53,198 bases of DNA from Thermodesulfobacteriota bacterium. Its GTDB lineage: Bacteria; Desulfobacterota; DSM-4660; Desulfatiglandales; Desulfatiglandaceae. Positions 11,053 through 19,803 of this stretch are shown piece after piece (position 1 is the first letter of the stretch; each line of letters begins with the position of its first letter). The notes beneath the pieces are model-generated. The model did no database searches. It worked only from the letters and a program-made list of their open reading frames with translations, and was not told the DNA's origin. The position numbers were made by a program, and so were the translations under genes. The stretch lies in the NCBI GenBank assembly GCA_030837545.1, contig JAUPKI010000317.1:1-53198 (forward strand), written 5' to 3'.

Positions 11053-12228
11053 CTACCTGCCGCGCAGGAGTTCCGGGGGCACCTGGGCCTTTTCCGGCCA
11101 CCCGTCAGGTATGTTCTGACCTGGTTTTTCCTTTAGTTTTTCTTTGGCTATCGGCAGCCCCGGCCGCTTGAAATCCTCGCGCGGTTTTTTGGGGATCCGG
11201 CCGTTTAAGATCGATTCCGAACGGAGTCTCCTGCCCGCGGTCTTTTCCATCATCCGGCCGATCTCCAGGATCCGGTCGATGTCGATCCCGCCGATATCGA
11301 TCCCCATCTCATCCAGCATCACGCACATGTCTTCAAAGGTGACCAGGCCCACCACATTGGGGTCCTTGTAGTAATAGGAGCCTGTACCGGGCACCGGGAC
11401 CTTGCCCAGGAAGTTGGCAGGCTGACCGCCCATCCCGCCGATGGTCCCCTCGAAGATGTCGATCCCGGACTGGAGGGCCGCCAGGACATTGGCCAGGCCC
11501 CATCCCCGGGTCACGTGAAAATGGGCGATATGGAGGTCCGTATTGGGGAGTTCGTCCAGTACCATGGAAAAATATCGGTATACCTGGTTGGGCGGTGCGG
11601 AGCCGTCATGGTCTGCATGCTCGATATCATCGGCCCCGATGCTGAGCCATCGCTTGGTGAACTCCAGGGCATCCTCGAATCGGGTAGGACCTGATATGGG
11701 GCTTCCCCAGATGGTGCTGACGGTGCCGCATATCTTGATGCCCGCCGCCTTGCACTTCTTGATGTACCGTTCCGCCTCCTTCCAGTAATCGGGAAGCGTG
11801 GTCCCGCTGTTGGCAAAATGGTGCTCTTCGTCCGTGGAGACCATCATCAGGACCCTGTCGGGCCCATAGCCCTTTTCCTTGAGCCGGATGGCCTGATCCA
11901 CGGCCGGTTCACGGATGGTCACGCACGTCCATTCGATATCCTCATGTTTCAGGCCCTTGTTGGCCAGCCGCTTTTTAAATATGTCGTCATGCACCCCCTT
12001 TAGGACCTCTTCGGCGTCCTTGAACTGGGGCATGATCCGGGGGTTCCCCAGGTTGGTCACCTCCATCCGTTTCACGCCTGCAAAGGCCAGTTCCTGGAGA
12101 TAATAGATCTTTGCCTCCGTGGGAATCCATTCCTCCTCGTGCTGAAACCCGTCCCTGATGGTGATATCGCCCAGTCTCACCCTTCTGGGCATTCTTGGAT
12201 GGACCTTAAACATATCATGCTCACTCAT
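11053..12228 (-). CDS. HMG-CoA lyase-like TIM-barrel (HMGL-like) protein lacking the usual signature Cys
   Basis: RLGDITIRDGFQHEE, HFHVTRGWGLANVLAALQSGIDIFEGTIGGMGGQPANF. Confidence 0.8.
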   Translation of the reverse strand: MSEHDMFKVHPRMPRRVRLGDITIRDGFQHEEEWIPTEAKIYYLQELAFAGVKRMEVTNLGNPRIMPQFKDAEEVLKGVHDDIFKKRLANKGLKHEDIEWTCVTIREPAVDQAIRLKEKGYGPDRVLMMVSTDEEHHFANSGTTLPDYWKEAERYIKKCKAAGIKICGTVSTIWGSPISGPTRFEDALEFTKRWLSIGADDIEHADHDGSAPPNQVYRYFSMVLDELPNTDLHIAHFHVTRGWGLANVLAALQSGIDIFEGTIGGMGGQPANFLGKVPVPGTGSYYYKDPNVVGLVTFEDMCVMLDEMGIDIGGIDIDRILEIGRMMEKTAGRRLRSESILNGRIPKKPREDFKRPGLPIAKEKLKEKPGQNIPDGWPEKAQVPPELLRGR

Positions 12229-12336
12229 TGTCTCCTCCTTATTATCTGGTCTAATTCACCACGTCGTCCTTCGTGTCTATGGTGAAAGCGCCTAATCCAC
12301 TGTCATTGGCTTAAGGATAATCCGCTTGATCCCCGC

Positions 12337-12407
12337 CGTCACCCCGGCGAAGGCCGGGGTCCAGAAGATCTTGAACAGACTGGATTCCGGCCTTCGCCGG
12401 AATGACG
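12337..12407. repeat. palindromic repeat core (copy 4)
   Basis: CGTCACCCCGGCGAAGGCCGGGGTCCAGAAGATCTTGAACAGACTGGATTCCGGCCTTCGCCGGAATGACG. Confidence 0.75.
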
Positions 12408-12458
12408 CCCTTTGGTTGTGCATGAGGAGATGAGCCCTTAGGTCAATGACATTGACGC

Positions 12459-14198
12459 CTAACCTTTCACGGATCTCGGGAGCAGCATCTGGTGGTGGGG
12501 ACAGATGCTCTTCGGGTTCTGGTAGCAGCACCTGGCAAACCCTATGAAATAGTCCCTGAGTGCCGCCATCGGGGCGATCTCGTCCACCAGCCCCGCCTTG
12601 GCGCAATATATGGGCCTGGACTGGTCATAATACTGCTGGGCCAGGGCGTTCATTTTTTCGATGACCGGATCGAGGGGATGCCCGGCGTCCTTTTCTTTGA
12701 CCAATCGCCTTGCAAAGGCCGCCGCCGCAGCGGTCTCCCCGTGCATGACGTATATTTCCGTCGTCCCCACGCCGAGTGTGAAGGCATTGTTCCGAGTGGC
12801 CTGGGGGCCTCCCATGATGTAATGGGCCGCGGCCGTTCCCTTTCTCAGCACAACGCACATCATGGGCACATGCGAGCACTCGATGGAGTAGATCAGCGAC
12901 TGGCCAAGCCCCAACAGCTCTGCCTGTTCAGCGATATCGCCCACATCAATGCCGCTCGTATCCTGGAACCAGATGAGGGGCAGTTTGTCTCTGCCGCAGA
13001 ACATGACCAGCTCGTTCATCTTGATGAGACCTTCGCGGTAGAGCTTGCCCCCTATCCCGAGGTATTTGCCTTCTGCGTACTGGGGATAGCTCTTGCCTAA
13101 GAACCCCTGCCGGTTGGCGATGACGCCCACCGGAAAGCCGTCTACCTTGGCCAGGCCGCAATAGACCTCGGGACCATAGTCCGGCCGGTATTCCATATGT
13201 TCGCTCCCGTCGAATAGCCTTGCCAGGACCTGTTCCATGCTGTAGGTCCTTTTCTGATTGTAAGGGACGACAAAGTTGAGATCCTCCGGCGGATACAACG
13301 GATCGGCCGGCTCGGCAACCCTAAAGGTGGAAGGATCATACAGGGGCATGCCGGCCATGCACGTCTTGACGGCGTTGAGGACCCCTTCTTCCGTATCAAA
13401 GACCTTTCTCATGAACCCTGTCTTGTCATGGTGGATCCGGACGCCGCCGGGCGGGACCTCTTTGAACTGCCGGGTCGCCTCGATCAGGGTCTCGGCCCCC
13501 TCCAGGTCGAAATGACCCTTGGGGGACATCCCGCTGACGATGCCGCCACCGCCCACGGCCATGTTGGATTTCTCATGGGCGAAGATGATGGCCGGGCTGA
13601 TGGCATGATAGCCGCCGCCCGCGGGATTGGTGCCGAACATCCCCACAATCACAGGGATCCCCTTTTCAGCAAGTTCGGAATGCCTGAAAAAGGTCCTCCC
13701 TCCGGACCGCCTCCCCGCATAGACCTTTTCCTGTTCCGTCAGCTTGACGCCGCTGCAGTTGAGCACCCAGACGAGGGGGATGTTCAGTTGCTCGGCCATA
13801 TCCTGGGCCCGGAACACATGCTCCCGCTGGCCGGGGATCCACGCCCCGGCAAGGACCTTGTTGTCGGACGCGATGATCACCGCATATCGACCGGATATCT
13901 TCCCTAATCCGGTCCAGACCCCGGTGCTTTCTTCCTGGTTGAACTCCGGATCGTAAAGGCTGTTGAGGGGCAGAAAGGTGCCGGGATCCACCAGGAGATC
14001 GATGCGTTCCCAGGCAGTCTTTTCCCCTCTCTTGTGGATATGTTCGACCGGGATCCCCGTAAGCCTTCTTTTCTCGATGGCCTCGGCGATCTCTCTATCC
14101 ATCCTGGATATCTCAAGGGCGTTTTCCCGGTTCTGCTCCCGGTCTTTCTCGTTGAGTTGCTTTCCTATCGGGGTCATTTTTTCAAAATACTGTCTCAT
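12459..14198 (-). CDS. acyl-CoA carboxyltransferase / glutaconyl-CoA decarboxylase alpha-like subunit
   Basis: 579 aa; WERIDLLVDPGTFLPL, GQREHVFRAQDMAEQL, GGGYHAISPAIIF, GTTEIYVMHGETAAAAAFARR, C-terminal YQNPKSICPHHQMLLPR. Confidence 0.85.
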   Translation of the reverse strand: MRQYFEKMTPIGKQLNEKDREQNRENALEISRMDREIAEAIEKRRLTGIPVEHIHKRGEKTAWERIDLLVDPGTFLPLNSLYDPEFNQEESTGVWTGLGKISGRYAVIIASDNKVLAGAWIPGQREHVFRAQDMAEQLNIPLVWVLNCSGVKLTEQEKVYAGRRSGGRTFFRHSELAEKGIPVIVGMFGTNPAGGGYHAISPAIIFAHEKSNMAVGGGGIVSGMSPKGHFDLEGAETLIEATRQFKEVPPGGVRIHHDKTGFMRKVFDTEEGVLNAVKTCMAGMPLYDPSTFRVAEPADPLYPPEDLNFVVPYNQKRTYSMEQVLARLFDGSEHMEYRPDYGPEVYCGLAKVDGFPVGVIANRQGFLGKSYPQYAEGKYLGIGGKLYREGLIKMNELVMFCGRDKLPLIWFQDTSGIDVGDIAEQAELLGLGQSLIYSIECSHVPMMCVVLRKGTAAAHYIMGGPQATRNNAFTLGVGTTEIYVMHGETAAAAAFARRLVKEKDAGHPLDPVIEKMNALAQQYYDQSRPIYCAKAGLVDEIAPMAALRDYFIGFARCCYQNPKSICPHHQMLLPRSVKG

Positions 14199-14199
14199 G

Positions 14200-15486
14200 T
14201 CAGTCGGCCTCCCTGTAATCTGCTACGGTTTGTTGAAGTGTTGCGATCAGACCTGCACGGAATCGGGGATCACGGTAAAGCCTCGCATCCGCCTTCATCT
14301 CCCTTTCCACGAAGAGACGTTCATCAAATCCGCCCGGACCATAGTCTTTTAGAAGTTTGTTCAGGGCCTCTATGGACTGGGGGGCCAGGGGCCTTCCCAG
14401 GCGCGCGATCTCATCGTTTGCCTCTCTCAACGGTTTTCCCCAGAGGTGGGCGTAGCTTTTCGGGTCTTTTCTTCTGGCCACCTCTCGGTAAACATCCTCT
14501 TCGGCGGCCAGAATCCGTCTCTCATCCCCATGCACTCTGGGGATGGCGTCTTCGGGACAGGTCGCCATATCGAAGGCCTTTGGAAGGAGAAGGAGCCCGC
14601 TCTCATCCGTGTGGGTCTCCAGGGTCGCCAGATACTCGGCCTTGTCCGCGTCGGGATCAGCGGTTTTTCCCCTCTTGGGAAAGGGAAAGGGAACATAGAC
14701 CACCGCGTTATAGATCCCGATGCCCTTGAGCAGGTCGGCCTTTACCTCTTGCGACGTCATGGCCATACACGCCGCATTGACCGGACCGGCCTTGATCAGG
14801 GTCCGGGCGATCCCTGCCCATCCCGGTATGAGGCCGATCATGGCCTCGCTGAAGCACATGCCGCTCCTGGAATCGCCTACCAGGTAATCGGCCATGAGGG
14901 GGATCTCCGCAGATCCGCCAAACCGCGTTCCGCCCCCACAGACAGCGACCACTCGCATGTCCAGGGCGATTTTCCTGATGATTCCATGGAGGGAAATCCC
15001 TTTTTTCAGGCGGTTGTCGGCCCAGTCAAAGAGTTGGTCGGTCTCTTCTGCCGATGCCCCGGCAGACGCCTTCTCCTTTCTGGCCTTGAGGGTGCCCTCC
15101 AGTCTGTCGAGGCTTTCCTTGAGATCTCCGCCGGCATGGACAGGGTCATTGGCGCCGTAAAGGATCAGAAATTCAAGACCATCCCTTTGTTCATAGACCC
15201 TGTCCAGACCTTCCAGATAGGCATCCAGACCGGGGTTTCCCACCTGATGGACGGGCGGGTTGGCATAACACAGGATGGCACCGACCTTTCCCTTGAAAGA
15301 TACCCTGTCGATGACAAGATATGCCTTCCCTTCCGACCATTCATACATGGGTGCAAGATTTTCGTATGACGCTATCCTGTCGGACCGAACCAATCGTGCG
15401 GGTCCCTTCATAATCAGCCTCCTTATCTCGTCAAATTGAAAGCCATCGATACTTACATATACCAAACGGTGCAGCGAATCAAGCAA
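14200..15486 (-). CDS. enoyl-CoA hydratase/isomerase (crotonase) family protein, long variant
   Basis: VHAGGDLKESLDRL and GGGTRFGGSAEIPLMADYLVGDSRSGMCFSEAMIGLIPGWAGIARTL oxyanion-hole motifs; 428 aa. Confidence 0.75.
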   Translation of the reverse strand: MLDSLHRLVYVSIDGFQFDEIRRLIMKGPARLVRSDRIASYENLAPMYEWSEGKAYLVIDRVSFKGKVGAILCYANPPVHQVGNPGLDAYLEGLDRVYEQRDGLEFLILYGANDPVHAGGDLKESLDRLEGTLKARKEKASAGASAEETDQLFDWADNRLKKGISLHGIIRKIALDMRVVAVCGGGTRFGGSAEIPLMADYLVGDSRSGMCFSEAMIGLIPGWAGIARTLIKAGPVNAACMAMTSQEVKADLLKGIGIYNAVVYVPFPFPKRGKTADPDADKAEYLATLETHTDESGLLLLPKAFDMATCPEDAIPRVHGDERRILAAEEDVYREVARRKDPKSYAHLWGKPLREANDEIARLGRPLAPQSIEALNKLLKDYGPGGFDERLFVEREMKADARLYRDPRFRAGLIATLQQTVADYREAD

Positions 15487-15775
15487 TTCCGAAAGGTGCG
15501 GGATCTCGGGGTCTCCCTGGCTTTTATAATTGACAAAACCGGAACGTACGCCTATAAACTGGTTCGTTTAGTTCCTTATTCGTTAGACCCCTCTCGCGAA
15601 ATTTAGGGATTTAGGGAGCTGAGGATTGAGGATTGACGAAAATTGTTATTTGGGCGGATGAATGGTTGAATGAGACATGCGGACAATGTGAGGGAATCTG
15701 CGGATGGGGTCAGGGGGGCTGTTTTTAATCCCTGAATTCCTGAATTCGCAATTCCTCAATATCTAAGGAGCGATT

Positions 15776-16927
15776 ATGGACTTCAGCCTTTCGATGGAAC
15801 AGGAGATCCTGCGCAATTCGGTCCGTGACTTTGCCGAGAAGGAGATCAAGCCGGTTGCCAGGGAACTGGATGAAAAAGAGGAATTTTCCTATGAAACCAT
15901 GCGGAAGATGGCTGATCTGGGCCTTTTCGGGATGTTTGTTTCTGAGAAATATGGCGGCCAGGGTATGGATTACGTTTCTTACATCATTGCCACTGAAGAG
16001 ATTGCCAGGGTGGACGGCTCACATGCCGCTACGGTTGCGGCGGGCAATTCCCTGGGTATAGGGCCCCTCTACTATTTCGGGAATGAAGATCAAAAAATGA
16101 AATATCTTCCCGCATTGTGCAGCGGGGAGGCCCTGTGGGGGTTTGGTCTCACCGAACCCAACGCCGGTTCCGATGCCGGCAATTCCAAGACTACGGGGGC
16201 CCTGGACGGCGACAAATGGGTGGTTAACGGGAGCAAGATCTTTATTACCAATGCCTCCACCCGGATTACATCGGGCGTGACGGCCCTGTGTCGCACGGGG
16301 ACCCGTGAAGATGGTCGGCCTGAACTTTCGTGCATACTTGTAGAGTCGGGCGCCCCGGGGTTCGAGGCCAGGGAGATGCACGGCAAACTGATGTGGCGGG
16401 CATCCAATACCAGTGAACTCTACTTTGACGACTGCCGCGTCCCTCAAGAGAACCTTTTGGGTCCAAGAGGTCATGGGTTTTACCAGATGTTGCAGACCCT
16501 GGATGGTGGACGCCTCTCCATCGGCGCCATGGGCCTGGGGGGGGCCCAGGGGTGTTTTGACCTGGCCCTCAAATACAGCAGGGAACGGGAGCAGTTCGGC
16601 AAGCCTATCTCCAATTTCCAGGTGAATGCATTTAAGCTGGCCGACATGGCCCTTGAGATCGAATGCGCCCGGCTTATCCTTTATAAGGCCTGCTGGCTGA
16701 GAGACAATAACAAGCCCTTTTCCAAAGAAGCGGCCATGGCCAAGCTCCACTGTTCCGAGGTCATGTATCGATGCGCCAACCACGCCGTCCAGCTCCACGG
16801 GGGGTACGGACTGATGAAAGAATACGACGTGGAACGATTCTACAGGGACCAGAAGCTCCTGGAGATCGGAGAAGGGACCTCAGAGGTGCAGCGGATTGTC
16901 ATCTCAAGGCTTATCGGCGCGCTGTAG
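15776..16927 (+). CDS. acyl-CoA dehydrogenase
   Basis: ALTEPNAGSD-type GFGLTEPNAGSDAGN, RITSGVTALC, HGGYGLMKEYDVERFYRDQKLLEIGEGTSEVQRIVISR (catalytic Glu context). Confidence 0.95.
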   Translation: MDFSLSMEQEILRNSVRDFAEKEIKPVARELDEKEEFSYETMRKMADLGLFGMFVSEKYGGQGMDYVSYIIATEEIARVDGSHAATVAAGNSLGIGPLYYFGNEDQKMKYLPALCSGEALWGFGLTEPNAGSDAGNSKTTGALDGDKWVVNGSKIFITNASTRITSGVTALCRTGTREDGRPELSCILVESGAPGFEAREMHGKLMWRASNTSELYFDDCRVPQENLLGPRGHGFYQMLQTLDGGRLSIGAMGLGGAQGCFDLALKYSREREQFGKPISNFQVNAFKLADMALEIECARLILYKACWLRDNNKPFSKEAAMAKLHCSEVMYRCANHAVQLHGGYGLMKEYDVERFYRDQKLLEIGEGTSEVQRIVISRLIGAL

Positions 16928-17036
16928 AGCTGGGATATGGGATCTTGGATTGTGCCAGTCAGCATGACAGCGGACCTCTTTTGGATTGGGGAATTTTCAA
17001 TATGCCGATAGAGATGGCCATGATCTATGGTATGCG

Positions 17037-17180
17037 TCCCGTATCCAGTGTGCAGTATCCCGTATCCAGCAACGAAGTGTGGATTGTGGAGTTGAAAGTT
17101 GAAAGTTGAAAGAGCCAGCATCCAGTTTCAAATTACCCGTATCCAGCATCCAGCATCCCGTATCCAGCATCCAGCACCGC
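17037..17180. repeat. low-complexity tandem word repeats
   Basis: repeated CCCGTATCCAGCATCCAG words plus GTTGAAAGTTGAAAGTTGAAAG. Confidence 0.7.
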
Positions 17181-17190
17181 GCAGCCTTTC

Positions 17191-19032
17191 ATGTTAGATT
17201 TTATCTTAGGCAAGGATATTACCGCCTACGTCCGGCGTCATCGTGGGATGGTCATCTGTTCGCTGGTGCTGATGGCCATATCCTCGGTGTTCGTCGTGGT
17301 TCCTGCCTACCTTCTTCAACCTTTTGTCGACGAGGGGATGAAGACAGGATCAGCGCCTGTCGCCTGGAAGATTCCCTGGGTCCACTTTGATGCCGCTTCA
17401 TGGTTTTCCTGGAAACGCACCGAGTTGACCATTGTGGAGGGGATTTCACCCAATCGCCTCCTGGCGCTCCTTACGCTGGTTGCCTTTGTGGCGGTATTCG
17501 TTAGGTCCGCCACCAGCTATTTCAGCGGCCTTTCGGCTGCCGCCTTTTCCAACCGGGCAGTGAAGTCTCTTCGAATCGACCTCTTCACCCAGTTCATCTC
17601 TCTCTCGCTTGAGTTTTATAACAAACGGAAATCAGGGGAACTGATTGCCAGGTCCACGGCAGACCTCGCCGTCTTACAGGGCCTGATCGCCGAGGTGCTC
17701 TTAGGGTTGATCGAGTATCCGCTCGAAGCCCTGGTGTTCCTGATCTATCTCTTTGTAATGAACCTCAAGCTGACCTTGCTGGTCTTCATTGTGGTGCCCT
17801 TGATTGCACTCCTGGTGAGGCTCTTCGGCAGGAAGGTCAAGAAACATTCCTTTCGGGTTCAGGAGGCCACCGCAGAGGTCACCTCCACCTATCATGAAAC
17901 CCTCCTCTGCCTCAGACTGGTACACGGGTTTTTTACGGGAAAGAGGGAGGTCAAGCGGTTCAGTGAGTTGACCGATAACCTCTACCAACGGATCATGAGC
18001 TGGAATCGGTGGCAGTTAGGGCTCGGTCCGATGATGGACTCCGTTGTTTTTCTGGTCATGCCCGGCGTGTTGATTGTTGGAAAAGTCTATTTTCACCATA
18101 GCCTCGGCGAACTCATGGCAATGGCCTACGCGTTTTCACGGGTCTACAGACCCATCAAGAGGCTGGCCCTGGTAAATAATCAAATCAAGACGCTTCAAGG
18201 CGCCACCCAGCGTGTTTTCGGAATCATGGAATCCGTCCCGGATATTCGGGATGCGCCCGGTGCAAAACCGCTCCCGCGCCACAGGGAAAGCATCGCGTTC
18301 GATAAGGTGAGTTTCGGCTATTCACCCGGCGACTGGGTGCTCAAGGATGTCTCGTTCTGCCTCAAACAAGGGGAGATGGCGGCCTTTGTCGGGTCTACCG
18401 GGGCCGGAAAAAGTACACTTCTGTCCCTGATCCCCCGTTTTTATGACGTCGTCGAGGGGAAGATCTCCATTGACGGCGTCGATATTCGGGAGGCGACGCT
18501 GAAATCGCTTCGCAGGCAGATCGGGATTGTCAACCAGGAAACCCTCCTGTTTAATGAGACGATCCAATATAACATCGGCTATGGTGATCCACAAAAGGGG
18601 ATGGAGGCCATTATCTCAGCGGCAAAAGCTGCTCATGCCCACGACTTTATCTTGGCCCAGCCCCATGGGTACCAGACTACGGTCGGGGATCAGGGAAGCC
18701 TCCTCTCAGGCGGACAGAGACAGCGGATCGCCATTGCAAGGGCGATACTGGTCAATCCGGCCGTTTTGATGCTGGACGAGGCGGCCTCAGCCCTCGACGC
18801 AGAGAGTGAGAGGCGTGTCCAGAAGGCGATTGAGGGATTAAAGGGGACCCGGACGATCCTGATCGTCGCCCACCGGCTGAGCACCATCATGCGGGCAGAC
18901 CGTATTTTCGTCTTAGAGGCAGGCAGAATCATTGAATCGGGGACCCTTGAGGAGCTGTTGAGTTTAAAGGGACGATTCAGGCAGCTTCATGATATGCAGT
19001 TTGGCGGAGAGGGCAGGGGGCAGGGAGCATAG
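17191..19032 (+). CDS. msbA: MsbA-like lipid A/lipid ABC exporter (fused permease-ATPase)
   Basis: 6-TM region then GSTGAGKSTLLSLIPRFYD Walker A, LLSGGQRQRIAIARAIL signature, VLMLDEAASALD Walker B. Confidence 0.9.
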   Translation: MLDFILGKDITAYVRRHRGMVICSLVLMAISSVFVVVPAYLLQPFVDEGMKTGSAPVAWKIPWVHFDAASWFSWKRTELTIVEGISPNRLLALLTLVAFVAVFVRSATSYFSGLSAAAFSNRAVKSLRIDLFTQFISLSLEFYNKRKSGELIARSTADLAVLQGLIAEVLLGLIEYPLEALVFLIYLFVMNLKLTLLVFIVVPLIALLVRLFGRKVKKHSFRVQEATAEVTSTYHETLLCLRLVHGFFTGKREVKRFSELTDNLYQRIMSWNRWQLGLGPMMDSVVFLVMPGVLIVGKVYFHHSLGELMAMAYAFSRVYRPIKRLALVNNQIKTLQGATQRVFGIMESVPDIRDAPGAKPLPRHRESIAFDKVSFGYSPGDWVLKDVSFCLKQGEMAAFVGSTGAGKSTLLSLIPRFYDVVEGKISIDGVDIREATLKSLRRQIGIVNQETLLFNETIQYNIGYGDPQKGMEAIISAAKAAHAHDFILAQPHGYQTTVGDQGSLLSGGQRQRIAIARAILVNPAVLMLDEAASALDAESERRVQKAIEGLKGTRTILIVAHRLSTIMRADRIFVLEAGRIIESGTLEELLSLKGRFRQLHDMQFGGEGRGQGA

Positions 19033-19089
19033 AGCAAAGGGCAAGGGGCATAGGGCGAAGGACACATGTCACAAGGGGGGGGGCACGCA

Positions 19090-19455
19090 ATGACGCTGAA
19101 CAAAGAACGTATTGTCAGGAGCGTAATGGAAAATGTGGGTTTCAAGCCGCGGCGGAAAAGCCCCCAGCTCTTCCTCTTTCCGGAACTGGATCGCACGTTC
19201 CTAAGTCGGAAGCGTGCTGGTGAGATCGTCGACTCCCTGTTTGAAAAGATCAAAGGCGCCCTGTCTCGCGGTGAAGATGTACGCATCAGCGGCTTCGGCA
19301 GGTTGGAGGTAAAATTCAAGTGGGCCAGAAAAGGGAGAAATCCGCAGACAGGAGAAATGATTATCCTCAGGTCCAGCAGGACGGTCCGTTTCAAGACCTC
19401 GCCAAGGCTCAGGGAGAAGATCAACGCGCCGGATCTGGAGGTTTCCAAGAGCTGA
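19090..19455 (+). CDS. integration host factor/HU-family DNA-binding protein with 19-aa insertion
   Basis: MTLNKERIVRSVMENVGF...LSRKRAGEIVDSLFEKIKGALSRGEDVRISGFGRLEVKFKWARKGRNPQTGEMI; IHF-alpha-like. Confidence 0.88.
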   Translation: MTLNKERIVRSVMENVGFKPRRKSPQLFLFPELDRTFLSRKRAGEIVDSLFEKIKGALSRGEDVRISGFGRLEVKFKWARKGRNPQTGEMIILRSSRTVRFKTSPRLREKINAPDLEVSKS

Positions 19456-19603
19456 GAACGCACCCTGGGGTTTTCAATGACGACGATTTCATTTTCTCTC
19501 CGGAGCGTTTGGTGCTGACTAAACATTGATGCCTTATCTTGACTGTGGGATATATGGATTTATTATTGATAATGATTACTATGTTGAAAGTTAAAAGTTC
19601 TTT

Positions 19604-19745
19604 CGTCATGCCGGACTTGATCCAGCATCCAGAACGACTAAGCCATTGGAATAATAATGGATTCCGGCTCTCTCCGGAATGACGGCCTGGAATTTACACT
19701 TCTGACAATATCAATAGGATATGGAAACTTTGGACTGTGGAGTTA
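19604..19745. repeat. MITE-like palindromic element (copy 5)
   Basis: CGTCATGCCGGACTTGATCCAGCATCCAG...ATGGATTCCGGCTCTCTCCGGAATGACGG; right arm matches 8351-8418 in reverse orientation. Confidence 0.75.
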
Positions 19746-19767
19746 CTATATAACTTGCTGTTATTTG

Positions 19768-19784
19768 TTTTGAAAATTTCAAAA
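19768..19784. promoter_or_regulatory. AT-rich near-perfect palindrome upstream of first EPS gene
   Basis: TTTTGAAA-A-TTTCAAAA, 19 nt upstream of the ATG at 19804. Confidence 0.35.
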
Positions 19785-19803
19785 AGGGATTTCTCTGACC
19801 ATT

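Noticed and set aside
14200-15486. Crotonase being BamA (6-oxocyclohex-1-ene-1-carbonyl-CoA hydrolase)
   Set aside because: Sequence pattern does not resemble BamA as I remember it; only general crotonase motifs are supported.
16019-16798. 259-aa minus-strand ORF antisense to acyl-CoA dehydrogenase
   Set aside because: Overlaps a well-supported coding frame; typical of high-GC shadow ORFs.
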